NCBI RefSeq assembly: GCF_013285385.1
Contig: NZ_CP054212.1
Coordinates: 2,480,001 to 2,544,000, forward strand
DNA from: Paramixta manurensis
Lineage (GTDB): Bacteria > Pseudomonadota > Gammaproteobacteria > Enterobacterales > Enterobacteriaceae
DNA length: 64,000 bases
Direction of reading: 5' to 3'
The position numbers and the translations under genes are program-made. Under the pieces are notes generated by a model. The model did no database searches and was not told where the DNA came from. It worked only from the letters and a program-made list of their open reading frames with translations. The number at the start of each line of letters is the position of its first letter. Position 1 is the first letter of the stretch. Of the stretch, positions 44,019 to 53,059 are shown piece by piece.

Positions 44019-45089
44019 TTATAAGGTTTCCACCGGTACCCGCGGCGCCAGCGCACACATCAGCTCATAGCCTACGGTACCGGCCGCACTGGCAACATCA
44101 TCAATCTTCACCTGGTTGCCCCACAGCTCAACTTTAGAGCCAATCCCGGCCTGCGGGCAAGGCGTGAGGTCGACCATAATCATATCCATTGAGACCGCGC
44201 CCAGCGTCTGTGTTACTACGCCATCGACCGCAACCGGCGTTCCGGTCGGCGCATGACGCGGGTAACCATCGGCATAGCCGCAGGCTACCACACCAATACG
44301 CTGCTCCTCGTGCGCATGATAACGGTAGCCATAGCCAACGCCATCGCCTGCTTTGAGATTTTGAATGCCAATAATTTCACTCCTTAGCGTCATTACCGGT
44401 TTTAAGCCGGTTCCGGCAATATCCTGCCATTGACCGCTTGGCGAGGCGCCGTACAAAATAATGCCGGGGCGTACCCAATCATAGTGGGTTTCAGGATGCC
44501 ACAAGGTTGCCGCCGAATTCGCCAGCGAACGGGGGCAATCGAGCCCTTCCGCTGCCTGCTCTACCCGTTTCATCGGTTCCAGCACGCCGCTGTTTTTTTC
44601 CGCCTCGGCAAAATGCGCCATCAGCGTCATTTCGCCGACATTTTCCAGCGCCCGTAACTTTTGCCAAACGTTATGTATCTGCTCAGGTTGAAAACCGAGG
44701 CGGTTCATACCACTGTTCATTTTGACGTACACATCCAGCGGCGCAGACAGTTTTGCCTTCGCTAATGCCTGGATTTGCCAGTTACTATGCACGCTTGTCG
44801 TTAATCGATAGCGGTCAAAAATCGCCAATTCATCACTGTTAAAAAAACCTTCGAGCAATAAAATCGGCTTCTTCCAGCCACGTTCGCGTAGCAGAATAGC
44901 CTCTTCCAGCCCTAATAGCGCGAAACCGTCAGTATCGGACAAGCTTTGCCAGATACGCTCGATGCCGTGACCATAAGCATTGGCTTTAACCACTGACCAG
45001 ACCCGCGAATTTGGCGCGGCCTGGCGCGAAATAGCCAGATTTTGTCGCAACGCAGCGCAATCGAGAGTTGCGACAATCGGACGTGACAT
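44019..45089 (-). CDS. dadX: Catabolic alanine racemase DadX
   Basis: A PLP enzyme that interconverts L- and D-alanine for catabolism by DadA. It has 356 residues, the E. coli length. The PLP lysine is K35 in VVKANAYGHG and the second catalytic Tyr is in SMDM-flanked C-terminal residues. The start is ATG 45089 (MSRPIV), with AAGGAG upstream. It lies 19 bp after dadA in the dadAX operon. Confidence 0.96.
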   Translation of the reverse strand: MSRPIVATLDCAALRQNLAISRQAAPNSRVWSVVKANAYGHGIERIWQSLSDTDGFALLGLEEAILLRERGWKKPILLLEGFFNSDELAIFDRYRLTTSVHSNWQIQALAKAKLSAPLDVYVKMNSGMNRLGFQPEQIHNVWQKLRALENVGEMTLMAHFAEAEKNSGVLEPMKRVEQAAEGLDCPRSLANSAATLWHPETHYDWVRPGIILYGASPSGQWQDIAGTGLKPVMTLRSEIIGIQNLKAGDGVGYGYRYHAHEEQRIGVVACGYADGYPRHAPTGTPVAVDGVVTQTLGAVSMDMIMVDLTPCPQAGIGSKVELWGNQVKIDDVASAAGTVGYELMCALAPRVPVETL

Positions 45090-45108
45090 AACTTCTCCTT
45101 GTAAAACC

Positions 45109-46413
45109 TTAACGCGTGGCGTCAGCGTTATGTAAAGGACGATGAGTAAGTGGTGAAAAACCCGGCAGGTAACGCAGTACAGACAGATCATCCGCTGCAA
45201 TCGCCGTCGAATTACCGGAAATAATATCAGAAAGTAGCTGGCCTGAACCGCATGCCATCGTCCATCCCAGCGTACCGTGTCCGGTATTTAAAAACAGGTT
45301 TTTCAGCGGCGTCCGCCCAACAATCGGCGTACCATCCGGCGTCATTGGACGCAGGCCGCTCCAAAAAGTAGCTTGTTCAACCCGCCCGCCAGTGGGATAG
45401 AGATCGCGTACCACCATCTCAAGCGTTTCTCGCCGCGCGGGCAACAGTTTGGTATTGAACCCGACAATTTCCGCCATGCCGCCAACGCGAATACGTTGAT
45501 CAAAACGGGTTATCGCCACTTTATAACTTTCATCCAGCACAGTGGAAACAGGCGCACCCGTTTCATCGTTGATCGGAATGGTTAACGAATAGCCTTTTAG
45601 CGGATAAACCGGAATAGAGATAATGTCATCCAGGAGCGCCGTGGAGTATGCGCCAAATGCCACCACATACGCATCGGCTTTGACTATCTCATCACCGCAT
45701 TTGACGCCAACAATCTGATTACCCTCGCGCAGTAACCGCTCAACCGGCGTGTTAAAGCGGAAGCGGACGCCTGCCGCCTGCGCCATTTCAGTCAATCGAC
45801 GCGTAAATAGCTGACAATCACCGGTTTCATCATTGGGTAAGCGCAACCCGCCGGTCAGTTTATGGCAGGTTTGCGCCAGTGCCGGTTCGGCCTGAGCAAG
45901 TTGGGAAGACTCCAATAATTGCCATGGAACGCCCGCTTCTTTTAGCACCGCAATATCTTTGCTGGCGTTCTGATACTGTTGCTCGGTACGGAATAGCTGC
46001 AGAGTACCGCCCTGGCGCCCTTCATAAGCGATGCCGGTCTGCTCACGTAGCGCTTTCAGGCAATCCCGACTATATTCAGCAATCCGCACCATACGGCTTT
46101 TATTCTCTTGATAATGGCGCATATCGCAATTGCGTAGCATTTGCCACATCCACTGTAACTGGAAGCGGCTACCATCCAAACGAATCGCCAGCGGCGCATG
46201 GCGTTGAAACATCCACTTAATGGCTTTCAGCGGCACGCCCGGCGCCGCCCATGGCGCAGCATAGCCGGGTGAAATCTGTCCGGCATTACCGGCGCTGGTT
46301 TCCAGTGCCGAGTCCGGCTGACGGTCAATCACCGTCACTTCATGGCCCGCTTGCGCCAGATACCATGCGCTGGCAACGCCCACCACACCACTTCCCAGAA
46401 TGACAACTCGCAT
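45109..46413 (-). CDS. dadA: D-amino acid dehydrogenase DadA
   Basis: A membrane-associated FAD enzyme that deaminates D-alanine to pyruvate and feeds electrons to the respiratory chain. It has 434 residues (432 in E. coli). The N-terminal FAD-binding motif MRVVILGSGVVGVASAWYL is intact, and the C-terminal GTLGWTMACGSG closes the FAD site. The start is ATG 46413; an in-frame extension to 46512 is unlikely. It heads dadAX; a CRP-like site lies about 100 bp upstream. Confidence 0.97.
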   Translation of the reverse strand: MRVVILGSGVVGVASAWYLAQAGHEVTVIDRQPDSALETSAGNAGQISPGYAAPWAAPGVPLKAIKWMFQRHAPLAIRLDGSRFQLQWMWQMLRNCDMRHYQENKSRMVRIAEYSRDCLKALREQTGIAYEGRQGGTLQLFRTEQQYQNASKDIAVLKEAGVPWQLLESSQLAQAEPALAQTCHKLTGGLRLPNDETGDCQLFTRRLTEMAQAAGVRFRFNTPVERLLREGNQIVGVKCGDEIVKADAYVVAFGAYSTALLDDIISIPVYPLKGYSLTIPINDETGAPVSTVLDESYKVAITRFDQRIRVGGMAEIVGFNTKLLPARRETLEMVVRDLYPTGGRVEQATFWSGLRPMTPDGTPIVGRTPLKNLFLNTGHGTLGWTMACGSGQLLSDIISGNSTAIAADDLSVLRYLPGFSPLTHRPLHNADATR

Positions 46414-46504
46414 AACCACCCCACGGCCGATTACAAAAGAACAATATACTAACCATAAGCTAACGATTCGGACGAAAATACTAGTGCAAATATCATCACA
46501 TCGC

Positions 46505-46520
46505 GGTGACATATTTCACA
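46505..46520 (-). promoter_or_regulatory. CRP-like site upstream of dadA
   Basis: On the minus strand it reads TGTGA-N6-TCACC, one mismatch from the CRP core. It lies 92-107 bp upstream of the dadA start. CRP and Lrp control of dadAX is established in E. coli. Confidence 0.5.
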
Positions 46521-46911
46521 TCTTTTTTACCTTACATGTCACTAAAAATAAGCGCCTCAGCCGACTTCGGAGCAATATTTTGCCGTTAAAAGCTTTACAG
46601 CATCTTATGATGACAACAATAGATATTGCGCATCAGAGCCGAAGATAGCGTTGTTCTCGCGCCAGCGAATAAAATAGTAGATTATGCTACCTATAAGAAA
46701 AATAGTCGCATTAATGCTTATTTATAAATTGTTTTTTATTCGGTGGTCTGGTTTCTACCGAATATAGCGGTTGTTTTCCTGGTTTGGATAGGAGACAGTG
46801 AACTATCATTGAAGTGTTCGCCCAGAAAAAACCTTAATCTACACCAAGCTGATTTAGTCATCGTGATATGCGGTGAGGAGCCTGAATCAGGTGCCAAAAG
46901 AGGGGTGCGCT
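46521..46911. other. dadA-ycgB intergenic region
   Basis: This AT-rich half of a 498-bp gap between divergent dadA and ycgB shows no gene. It should contain the ycgB promoter, which in E. coli is RpoS-dependent, but I do not see an unambiguous -10 or a sigma-54 motif. A ribosome site, AGAGGG, precedes the ycgB ATG. Confidence 0.4.
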
Positions 46912-48447
46912 ATGACGACTTTATTTGACGATCCGATTAAGGACAGCAAACGACTCAGTGACGGACCTGACTGGACTTTCGAACTCCTTGACGTCTATCT
47001 GGCGGAAATTGATCGGGTAGCGAAACACTACCGTTTAGATACTTACCCCCATCAAATAGAGGTAATTACCTCGGAACAGATGATGGATGCCTATTCAAGC
47101 GTCGGTATGCCGATTAATTACACCCACTGGTCCTTCGGCAAAAAATTCATCGAAACCGAGCAACGCTATAAACACGGTCAGCAAGGGTTAGCGTATGAGA
47201 TAGTGATCAATTCGGACCCTTGTATCGCCTACCTGATGGAAGAAAACACCATTACCATGCAGGCGTTGGTGATGGCGCATGCCTGTTATGGACATAACTC
47301 CTTCTTTAAGAACAACTATCTCTTCCGTAGCTGGACGGATGCCAGCTCAATCGTCGATTATTTACTGTTCGCGCGTAACTATATTGCCGAGTGCGAAGAG
47401 CGCTACGGCGTGGAGGAAGTGGAGCGCTTGCTGGACTCTTGCCATGCACTGATGAATTACGGTGTTGATCGCTATAAACGCCCGCAAAAAATCTCATTAC
47501 AGGAAGAGAAAGCCCGGCAAAAAAGCCGGGAAGAATATTTGCAAAGCCAGGTCAATACGCTGTGGCGCACCCTGCCCCGGCGCGAGAAAGAAGAGGTGCA
47601 GCCGGAGGCGATGCGTTTCCCTTCTGAGCCGCAAGAAAATCTACTCTACTTTATGGAGAAGAACGCGCCATTGCTGGAGCCATGGCAGCGAGAAGTGCTG
47701 CGCATCGTGCGTAAGGTAAGCCAATATTTCTACCCGCAGAAGCAGACCCAAGTCATGAATGAGGGTTGGGCAACCTTTTGGCATTACACCATCCTTAACC
47801 ATTTGTATGATGAAGGAAAAGTTTCCGAGCGCTTTATGCTGGAGTTCCTGCATAGCCATACCAACGTGGTGTATCAGCCGCCTTATAATAGCCAGTGGTA
47901 TAACGGGATTAACCCCTATGCATTGGGGTTCGCCATGTTTCAGGACATTAAACGCATTTGCCAATCTCCTACCGAGGAAGATCGCTATTGGTTCCCGGAT
48001 ATTGCCGGGAAAGATTGGCTGGAGACGTTGCATTTCGCGATGCGTGAATTTAAGGACGAGAGCTTTATTAGTCAATTTTTGTCGCCCAAAGTGATGCGTG
48101 ATTTCCGGTTATTTACCGTGTTAGATGATGACCGAAATAACTATCTGGAAATTGCGGCTATCCATGATGAAGCAGGCTATCGCGCTATTCGCCAGCAATT
48201 GTCGGCTCAATATAATTTGAGCAACCTGGAGCCGAACATTCAAGTGTATAACGTTGACCTGCGCGGCGACCGCTCGCTCACTTTACGCTATGTGCCGAAT
48301 GATCGTGCGCCATTGGATAAAAGCAGACGGGAAGTATTGAAACACGTTCACCGGCTGTGGGGGTTTGATATACAGCTTGAGCAGCAAAATGAGGACGGCA
48401 GCAGCGACATTCTTGACCGCTGTCCGCCGCGCCCCGGAACACTGTAA
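46912..48447 (+). CDS. ycgB: YcgB, SpoVR family protein
   Basis: A 511-residue cytosolic protein (510 in E. coli) of the SpoVR family, named for a B. subtilis cortex protein. The N-terminal DGPDWTFELLD and the conserved AHACYGHNSFFKNNYLF, with clustered His residues, are family landmarks. In E. coli it cooperates with YeaG and YeaH in RpoS- and nitrogen-stress physiology. The start is ATG 46912. YeaGH lie about 7 kb upstream. Confidence 0.95.
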   Translation: MTTLFDDPIKDSKRLSDGPDWTFELLDVYLAEIDRVAKHYRLDTYPHQIEVITSEQMMDAYSSVGMPINYTHWSFGKKFIETEQRYKHGQQGLAYEIVINSDPCIAYLMEENTITMQALVMAHACYGHNSFFKNNYLFRSWTDASSIVDYLLFARNYIAECEERYGVEEVERLLDSCHALMNYGVDRYKRPQKISLQEEKARQKSREEYLQSQVNTLWRTLPRREKEEVQPEAMRFPSEPQENLLYFMEKNAPLLEPWQREVLRIVRKVSQYFYPQKQTQVMNEGWATFWHYTILNHLYDEGKVSERFMLEFLHSHTNVVYQPPYNSQWYNGINPYALGFAMFQDIKRICQSPTEEDRYWFPDIAGKDWLETLHFAMREFKDESFISQFLSPKVMRDFRLFTVLDDDRNNYLEIAAIHDEAGYRAIRQQLSAQYNLSNLEPNIQVYNVDLRGDRSLTLRYVPNDRAPLDKSRREVLKHVHRLWGFDIQLEQQNEDGSSDILDRCPPRPGTL

Positions 48448-48456
48448 ACCCGATAC

Positions 48457-48490
48457 AAGAAGGCCGGGCAATGCCCGGCCTTCTTTTTTC
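48457..48490. terminator. Terminator between ycgB and fadR
   Basis: A long perfect stem built from AAGAAGGCCGGGC and its complement (48457-48469, 48473-48485) with a 3-nt loop and T-run. It serves both convergent genes. Confidence 0.92.
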
Positions 48491-48492
48491 GT

Positions 48493-49212
48493 TTAACGAC
48501 GCTGGTGCGCTATATCGGTTGGCATGGTTTTTTGCATACTGTGCCAAATCTCTCCGCTGCGACGACCATATTCACGCACTGCGTCTACGACGCTCTCTGT
48601 CTCGCCACGTTCGCAAAATGCGCGCAACTGCTGGTAAAAGGTCAACGCCAGCTTACGCGCCTCCGGGTTAGAGAAATAGTGTCTTCCGACGCGCGTATAC
48701 AGCCCTTTTAACCCATTAAGAATTAAGCCATAAATCGGGTTACCTGACGCGAACGCCAGACCGCGAAAAATACTGTAATCCAGTTCGGTATAGGCATCTG
48801 CCTGATCTTCGACCCCGACCGCAGTCTCCAACACGACTTTTGCCTTATCGGGATGGTGACTCACCGCGCGACGAATAAATATTGATGAAATATTGGTTCG
48901 CACCGACAGTAAATTATCGATAAGTTGCGGTACGCTATCGTGGTCGAGACGCGCTAGCGTTTCAAGGATATTAAGCCCCGAGGTTTCCCAAAAATCGTTA
49001 ACACGCGTTGGCTTACCATGCTGGATGGTTAACCATCCATCACGCGCCAAACGTTGCAGGACTTCACGCAATGTTGTCCGCGTTACGCCAATGAGCTCAG
49101 AGAGCTCGCGTTCAGCGGGGAGAATGGATCCTGGTGGAAAACGACTATTCCAAATACTTTCAATAATATACTCTTCCGCGAAACCAGCCGGACTTTGCGC
49201 CTTAATGACCAT
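48493..49212 (-). CDS. fadR: Fatty-acid regulator FadR
   Basis: A GntR-family acyl-CoA-responsive regulator that represses fad beta-oxidation genes and activates fabA/fabB. It has 239 residues, the E. coli length. The N-terminal winged helix (about residues 5-74) carries ELSELIGVTRTTLREVLQRLA, and the acyl-CoA-binding C-domain follows. It lies convergent with ycgB. Its usual divergent neighbour nhaB is missing. Confidence 0.97.
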   Translation of the reverse strand: MVIKAQSPAGFAEEYIIESIWNSRFPPGSILPAERELSELIGVTRTTLREVLQRLARDGWLTIQHGKPTRVNDFWETSGLNILETLARLDHDSVPQLIDNLLSVRTNISSIFIRRAVSHHPDKAKVVLETAVGVEDQADAYTELDYSIFRGLAFASGNPIYGLILNGLKGLYTRVGRHYFSNPEARKLALTFYQQLRAFCERGETESVVDAVREYGRRSGEIWHSMQKTMPTDIAHQRR

Positions 49213-49634
49213 AGTGTAGTTTTCTCACTGCTTTCTTATTTGGCGATATTCAGCTCATCATACCAGAGGCCCCAGGCGGGACATAGCCTCGAGGTGGTCG
49301 AAAAAGCCAACCTGGCGCAAATATCAGAAAAGTTGCTAGAAAATCAGTTGAATAAGAGCCAAAAAATGACATTTTTACTACTTTTTGGCATCCGGGTTTT
49401 TCAGTGCCAGGCAGAGTAGAAAGCCATTATCAGGGTAAGAAATTTGGCTGCCAGAGGGCCAGGCTCAACGTTACGTACCAACTGGTTGCGGCATCTGCTG
49501 GCGAACAGTTACGCTTTAATGTCGGTTTATTTACCTTAAGTCATTTTCATTACTGATTTTTTTATCCGGAAGGCTGGCAGCCGGACACTTTTGGTTTACA
49601 CTGCCGTTTCAACGCTTATTGCATGGAAAGAGTT
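49213..49634. other. fadR-dsbB intergenic region lacking nhaB
   Basis: About 420 bp without a convincing gene, between divergent fadR and dsbB. In E. coli nhaB, a Na+/H+ antiporter of about 1.5 kb, sits here. I see no clear remnant of it in any frame. Confidence 0.45.
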
Positions 49635-50165
49635 ATGTTGCGATTTTTAAATCAATGCTCCAGAGGACGTGGCGCCTGGTTGTTATTGGCATTTACCGCC
49701 TTCGTATTGGAGATGGTGGCGCTCTATTTTCAGCACGTAATGATGCTAAAACCCTGCGTCATGTGTATTTACGAGCGCTGTGCGTTATTCGGCGTGATGG
49801 GCGCGGGGATTGTTGGTGCCATTGCACCCAAGACGCCATTACGTTTTGCCGCCTTATTGATTTGGCTGTATAGCGCCGTTGAAGGGCTACGCCTGTCTTA
49901 CGAACATACGATGATCCAGCTCCATCCGAACCCGTTTGTGACCTGTGATTTTGCCGCTCGCTTCCCGTCATGGCTGCCATTGAACCAGTGGTTCCCGGGC
50001 ATCTTCGTTGCCTCTGGCGACTGCGCGGAGAAACAGTGGTCATTTTTAACCTTAGGCATGCCACAATGGTTAATCGTGGTGTTTGGCGTCTTTTTACTGA
50101 TCGCCCTGCTGGTGTTACTGGCGCAATTTTTCAAGCCTAAACGCCGCGATCTGTTCACTCGCTAA
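49635..50165 (+). CDS. dsbB: Disulfide bond formation protein DsbB
   Basis: An inner-membrane quinone reductase that reoxidises DsbA. It has 176 residues, the E. coli length, with four membrane helices. The two periplasmic redox pairs are intact: C41-C44 in KPCVMC, and the Cys of VTCDF and SGDCAE. The start is ATG 49635 (MLRFLNQC) by homology. Confidence 0.96.
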   Translation: MLRFLNQCSRGRGAWLLLAFTAFVLEMVALYFQHVMMLKPCVMCIYERCALFGVMGAGIVGAIAPKTPLRFAALLIWLYSAVEGLRLSYEHTMIQLHPNPFVTCDFAARFPSWLPLNQWFPGIFVASGDCAEKQWSFLTLGMPQWLIVVFGVFLLIALLVLLAQFFKPKRRDLFTR

Positions 50166-50167
50166 CA

Positions 50168-50198
50168 TAAAAAAACGGCCCGAAAGGCCGTTTTTTTT
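50168..50198. terminator. Terminator between dsbB and ycgN
   Basis: Stem AACGGCC (50174-50180) / GGCCGTT (50186-50192), extended by A-run and T-run on either side, loop of five bases. Shared by convergent dsbB and ycgN. Confidence 0.9.
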
Positions 50199-50211
50199 AT
50201 CCTGCTACAGA

Positions 50212-50661
50212 TTATTTTGCCCAGCTCGGCCGGTTCATGATGTGGTCTTCCCAATCCACCACCTCACTTTCACGTACTGCAATATGCCGAACCGAAATAC
50301 GCTCGGCATGCATCGCCGCTTTCGAACCGGTCCGCAACGGATGCCAGACCGGTAATGGCTTCCCTTCCGCCAGTAGCCGATAAGCACAACTGGGCGGCAG
50401 CCAGGAGAAGGTCGGCAAATTATCGCGCGTTAACTTGATGCAATCCTCTTCATATTCGAAACGGCGCTCATAGTTACGACACTGGCAGGTTTTAATATTG
50501 AGTTGGTTGCAAGCGACGTTGGTGAAATAGATCTCATCGGTATCGGCGTCCTGCAACTTATTCAGACAACACTGCCCGCAGCCATCACATAAGGACTCCC
50601 ATTCCTCATCGCTCATCTGCTCAAGCCGCTTATGCTGCCAGAAAGGGGTATCAGTCATCAT
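50212..50661 (-). CDS. ycgN: YcgN, UPF0260 zinc/iron-cysteine-rich protein
   Basis: A 149-residue cytosolic protein (153 in E. coli) of the YcgN/UPF0260 family. An ordered CDGCGQCCLNK cluster near residue 26 and a second C.C pair (TCQCRNYERR) suggest a metal or Fe-S site. The function is unknown. It is the last of four same-strand genes, ycgL to ycgN. Confidence 0.9.
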   Translation of the reverse strand: MMTDTPFWQHKRLEQMSDEEWESLCDGCGQCCLNKLQDADTDEIYFTNVACNQLNIKTCQCRNYERRFEYEEDCIKLTRDNLPTFSWLPPSCAYRLLAEGKPLPVWHPLRTGSKAAMHAERISVRHIAVRESEVVDWEDHIMNRPSWAK

Positions 50662-50719
50662 GGTGTCCTGTCGGGTAAAAACCGCACCTTATAACCAGGT
50701 TATGTGCGGGATGCAACTT

Positions 50720-51379
50720 TTAGAGTACGCGGGTGGCAATACCATGGCCTGCCAGCGACACTTCCAGCTTATCGCCAGCGTGCATTGGCCCGACGCCTTC
50801 CGGCGTACCGGTTAAGATAACGTCGCCGGCACGTAGCGTGAAAAACTGGCTCATATAAGCAATTAACGGCAGAATTGGCGTAATCATATCGGCGGTGGTG
50901 CCGTGCTGACGCACTTCGCCATTAACCACCAGCTTCAGTTCTGTATTTTGGACATCGCCGTCAAATTCGCCAACCGGGATAAACCCGGAGAGTGGGCAAG
51001 AATTATCAAACCCTTTGGCCTTCTCCCACGGTTGACCGGCTTTTTTTAACCCCGCCTGCACATCACGTAAGGTCAAATCAAGCGCCACACCGTAACCGGC
51101 GATAGCTTTCACCACATGCTCTTCCGACGCTTGCTTCAAAGTCGCGCCGATTAATACCGCTAACTCCACTTCATGATGCACTGAACCAAACTCTTTTGGA
51201 ATTGACAGCGGCTGGCGCAGATCGCACAGCGCCGTTTCGGGTTTAATAAACACCACGGGCTCAGTCGGCGTGGCGCTCCCCATCTCTTTAATATGCTTAG
51301 CGTAATTACTGCCGACACACACCACTTTACTAACCGGATAATCTAACAAAGCGCCCTGCCAGTCACGATGCTGATACAT
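50720..51379 (-). CDS. ycgM: YcgM, fumarylacetoacetate hydrolase family
   Basis: A 219-residue FAH-fold protein, the E. coli YcgM length. The metal-binding HHEVELAVLIG and the KGFDNSCPLSGF segment are intact. The family includes isomerase-decarboxylases and oxaloacetate decarboxylase (FAHD1-like), and YcgM is related to those; its true substrate is not fixed by sequence. The start is ATG 51379 (MYQHRDWQ). Confidence 0.9.
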   Translation of the reverse strand: MYQHRDWQGALLDYPVSKVVCVGSNYAKHIKEMGSATPTEPVVFIKPETALCDLRQPLSIPKEFGSVHHEVELAVLIGATLKQASEEHVVKAIAGYGVALDLTLRDVQAGLKKAGQPWEKAKGFDNSCPLSGFIPVGEFDGDVQNTELKLVVNGEVRQHGTTADMITPILPLIAYMSQFFTLRAGDVILTGTPEGVGPMHAGDKLEVSLAGHGIATRVL

Positions 51380-51433
51380 GCTTTCCCCTTGCGATAATGT
51401 GGCGCCGACGCGATGTCGGCCAATGTTGGACAA

Positions 51434-52531
51434 TTACTGTGCGATAGCATCAGCCATTTTGCCAATACTAATGGCAAAATAATAAGATCGATTCCAGCGC
51501 ATAATGGTACGGAAATTGTCATAAACCATGAATGCACGTCCCTGCATATCATCCGGCAAAATGATCCAGGCCCGTTGTGAAGTGTCCGGTAAGTTCACGC
51601 TATCGGTCAGCCGCACGCCCAGTTTCTCCCACTCACCCACTGTTTTCGCTTGCCCGGTTTTCAAGCCAGCCTGCTGCTGAACAAAATCCACCGGCAGCAC
51701 AACTTCACGCCCCCAGCCTTCGCCGTTTTTCCATCCCTCTTTCGCCAAATAATTGGCCGTTGAAGCAAACACATCGGCTTCGTTATGCCAAATATCGATT
51801 TTACCGTCGCCATCACCATCTGCGCCGTAACGCAGGTATGAGCTTGGCATAAATTGGTTTTGCCCCATGGCGCCAGCCCATGACCCTTTCATCTCAGAGG
51901 CATCAATATGGCCTTGCTGGATAATTTTCAGCGCGGCGATCAGCTCTTGAGTGAAGAACGTTTCACGACGCCCTTCAAAAGCCAGCGTTGACAGCGCAGA
52001 GATGATGTCCTCTTTTCCCTGGATCTTGCCAAACTGACTCTCCATCGCCCACAGCGCGACAATGTATTGCGGCGGCACGCCATATTGTTGGCTAACCGGC
52101 GCGAGGTCGCCTTGATAACTTTTTACACTGTCGCGTGCCTGCGCGATTTTCCCGGCGGTCAAAACCCGGCTGAGATAGTCATCCAGCGTGATATTTTTCT
52201 CCGGCTGATTGCGATCTGATTTTATGACCCGATCGACAAAATGCACCTCGGCAAATGCGGCCGCAATCGTTGCTTGATCAACCCCTTGCGCACGTGCTTG
52301 CGCCTTTAACTGTTCAACATAGCCGGGAAACTCTGCCGGATTCCGGCCTTCCTGCGCCAGCGTAGTCTTGCCGGTTGGCGGTTGAAGGAAACCGCCAGAT
52401 GACGGCGCCGCCGTGGATGAGGGGGTGGATGGCGGCGCGCTCTGCGGTTCCGCCATCGCCGGACGATTTTTACCGGCACATCCCGCCAGCAGGAGAGAAA
52501 ACATGATGGCGCTCAGAACGGGTTGCTTCAT
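51434..52531 (-). CDS. MltB-family lytic murein transglycosylase lipoprotein
   Basis: A 365-residue outer-membrane lipoprotein precursor. The lipobox LAGC gives mature C18. A Ser/Pro-rich linker (about 28-55) leads to the SLT_2 domain, with the catalytic Glu in ALWAMESQFGKI near residue 167 and the AGAMGQNQFMPSSY segment. Such enzymes cut murein glycan to 1,6-anhydro products. It is not present between ycgM and ycgL in E. coli K-12. It ends 54 bp before ycgM starts, on the same strand. True MltB lies elsewhere, so this is a paralogue. Confidence 0.88.
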   Translation of the reverse strand: MKQPVLSAIMFSLLLAGCAGKNRPAMAEPQSAPPSTPSSTAAPSSGGFLQPPTGKTTLAQEGRNPAEFPGYVEQLKAQARAQGVDQATIAAAFAEVHFVDRVIKSDRNQPEKNITLDDYLSRVLTAGKIAQARDSVKSYQGDLAPVSQQYGVPPQYIVALWAMESQFGKIQGKEDIISALSTLAFEGRRETFFTQELIAALKIIQQGHIDASEMKGSWAGAMGQNQFMPSSYLRYGADGDGDGKIDIWHNEADVFASTANYLAKEGWKNGEGWGREVVLPVDFVQQQAGLKTGQAKTVGEWEKLGVRLTDSVNLPDTSQRAWIILPDDMQGRAFMVYDNFRTIMRWNRSYYFAISIGKMADAIAQ

Positions 52532-52628
52532 GCAGGGTTCCTTTAATAATCGGTTGGGCCATCATTTAATAATAAAAAGCGTGATAACGACGGCGATGAT
52601 ATATTTTACAGAGGATTCTGAAGTAACG

Positions 52629-52898
52629 TTATTTACTATTTTCCAGATGACGTTTAAGTAGACTTTCAGCGGGCGGTGGAAGTTGTAAATAATAGCCCTG
52701 TTCTTGTAATGCGGTTTTCACTTTCTCAATATCCGCATTCACCAGTTTCTTGCGGCCATCCAGCGGGAGCATCATGGCGAACTGTGGCCTGCCGAAACCG
52801 CGTAACAGGGCTTCCGGCACGCGCGAAAAATCGTCTTTTTTTTCTACATAAAGGTAAGTTTGGTCGCGCAACGGGCTTCTATAGATCACACAAAACAT
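52629..52898 (-). CDS. ycgL: YcgL domain protein
   Basis: An 89-residue cytosolic protein of the YcgL/UPF0745 family. The segments FCVIYRSP, TYLYVEKKDDFSRVP and LDGRKKLVNADIEKVK are almost unchanged from E. coli YcgL, which has extra residues at both ends. The function is unknown. It is divergent from minC, as in E. coli. Confidence 0.9.
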   Translation of the reverse strand: MFCVIYRSPLRDQTYLYVEKKDDFSRVPEALLRGFGRPQFAMMLPLDGRKKLVNADIEKVKTALQEQGYYLQLPPPAESLLKRHLENSK

Positions 52899-53059
52899 AT
52901 TTTTTACTCGAATTAAACCGGATGGTGGCTTGCCTGAATATAACAGTAACTATAACATGCTTGCAGTACTTCGGAATAATGTCCCGGCGTGATTAAGCAT
53001 TTGGAAATTAGTTGCATAATTGCGTTGGGTAAAGACATAACAGGACTGAGTCAGGACAG

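Noticed and set aside
49054..49419. Plus-strand frame of 121 codons over fadR and the following gap as an nhaB remnant
   Set aside because: Half of it is antisense to the FadR winged helix and the rest has no membrane-like composition.
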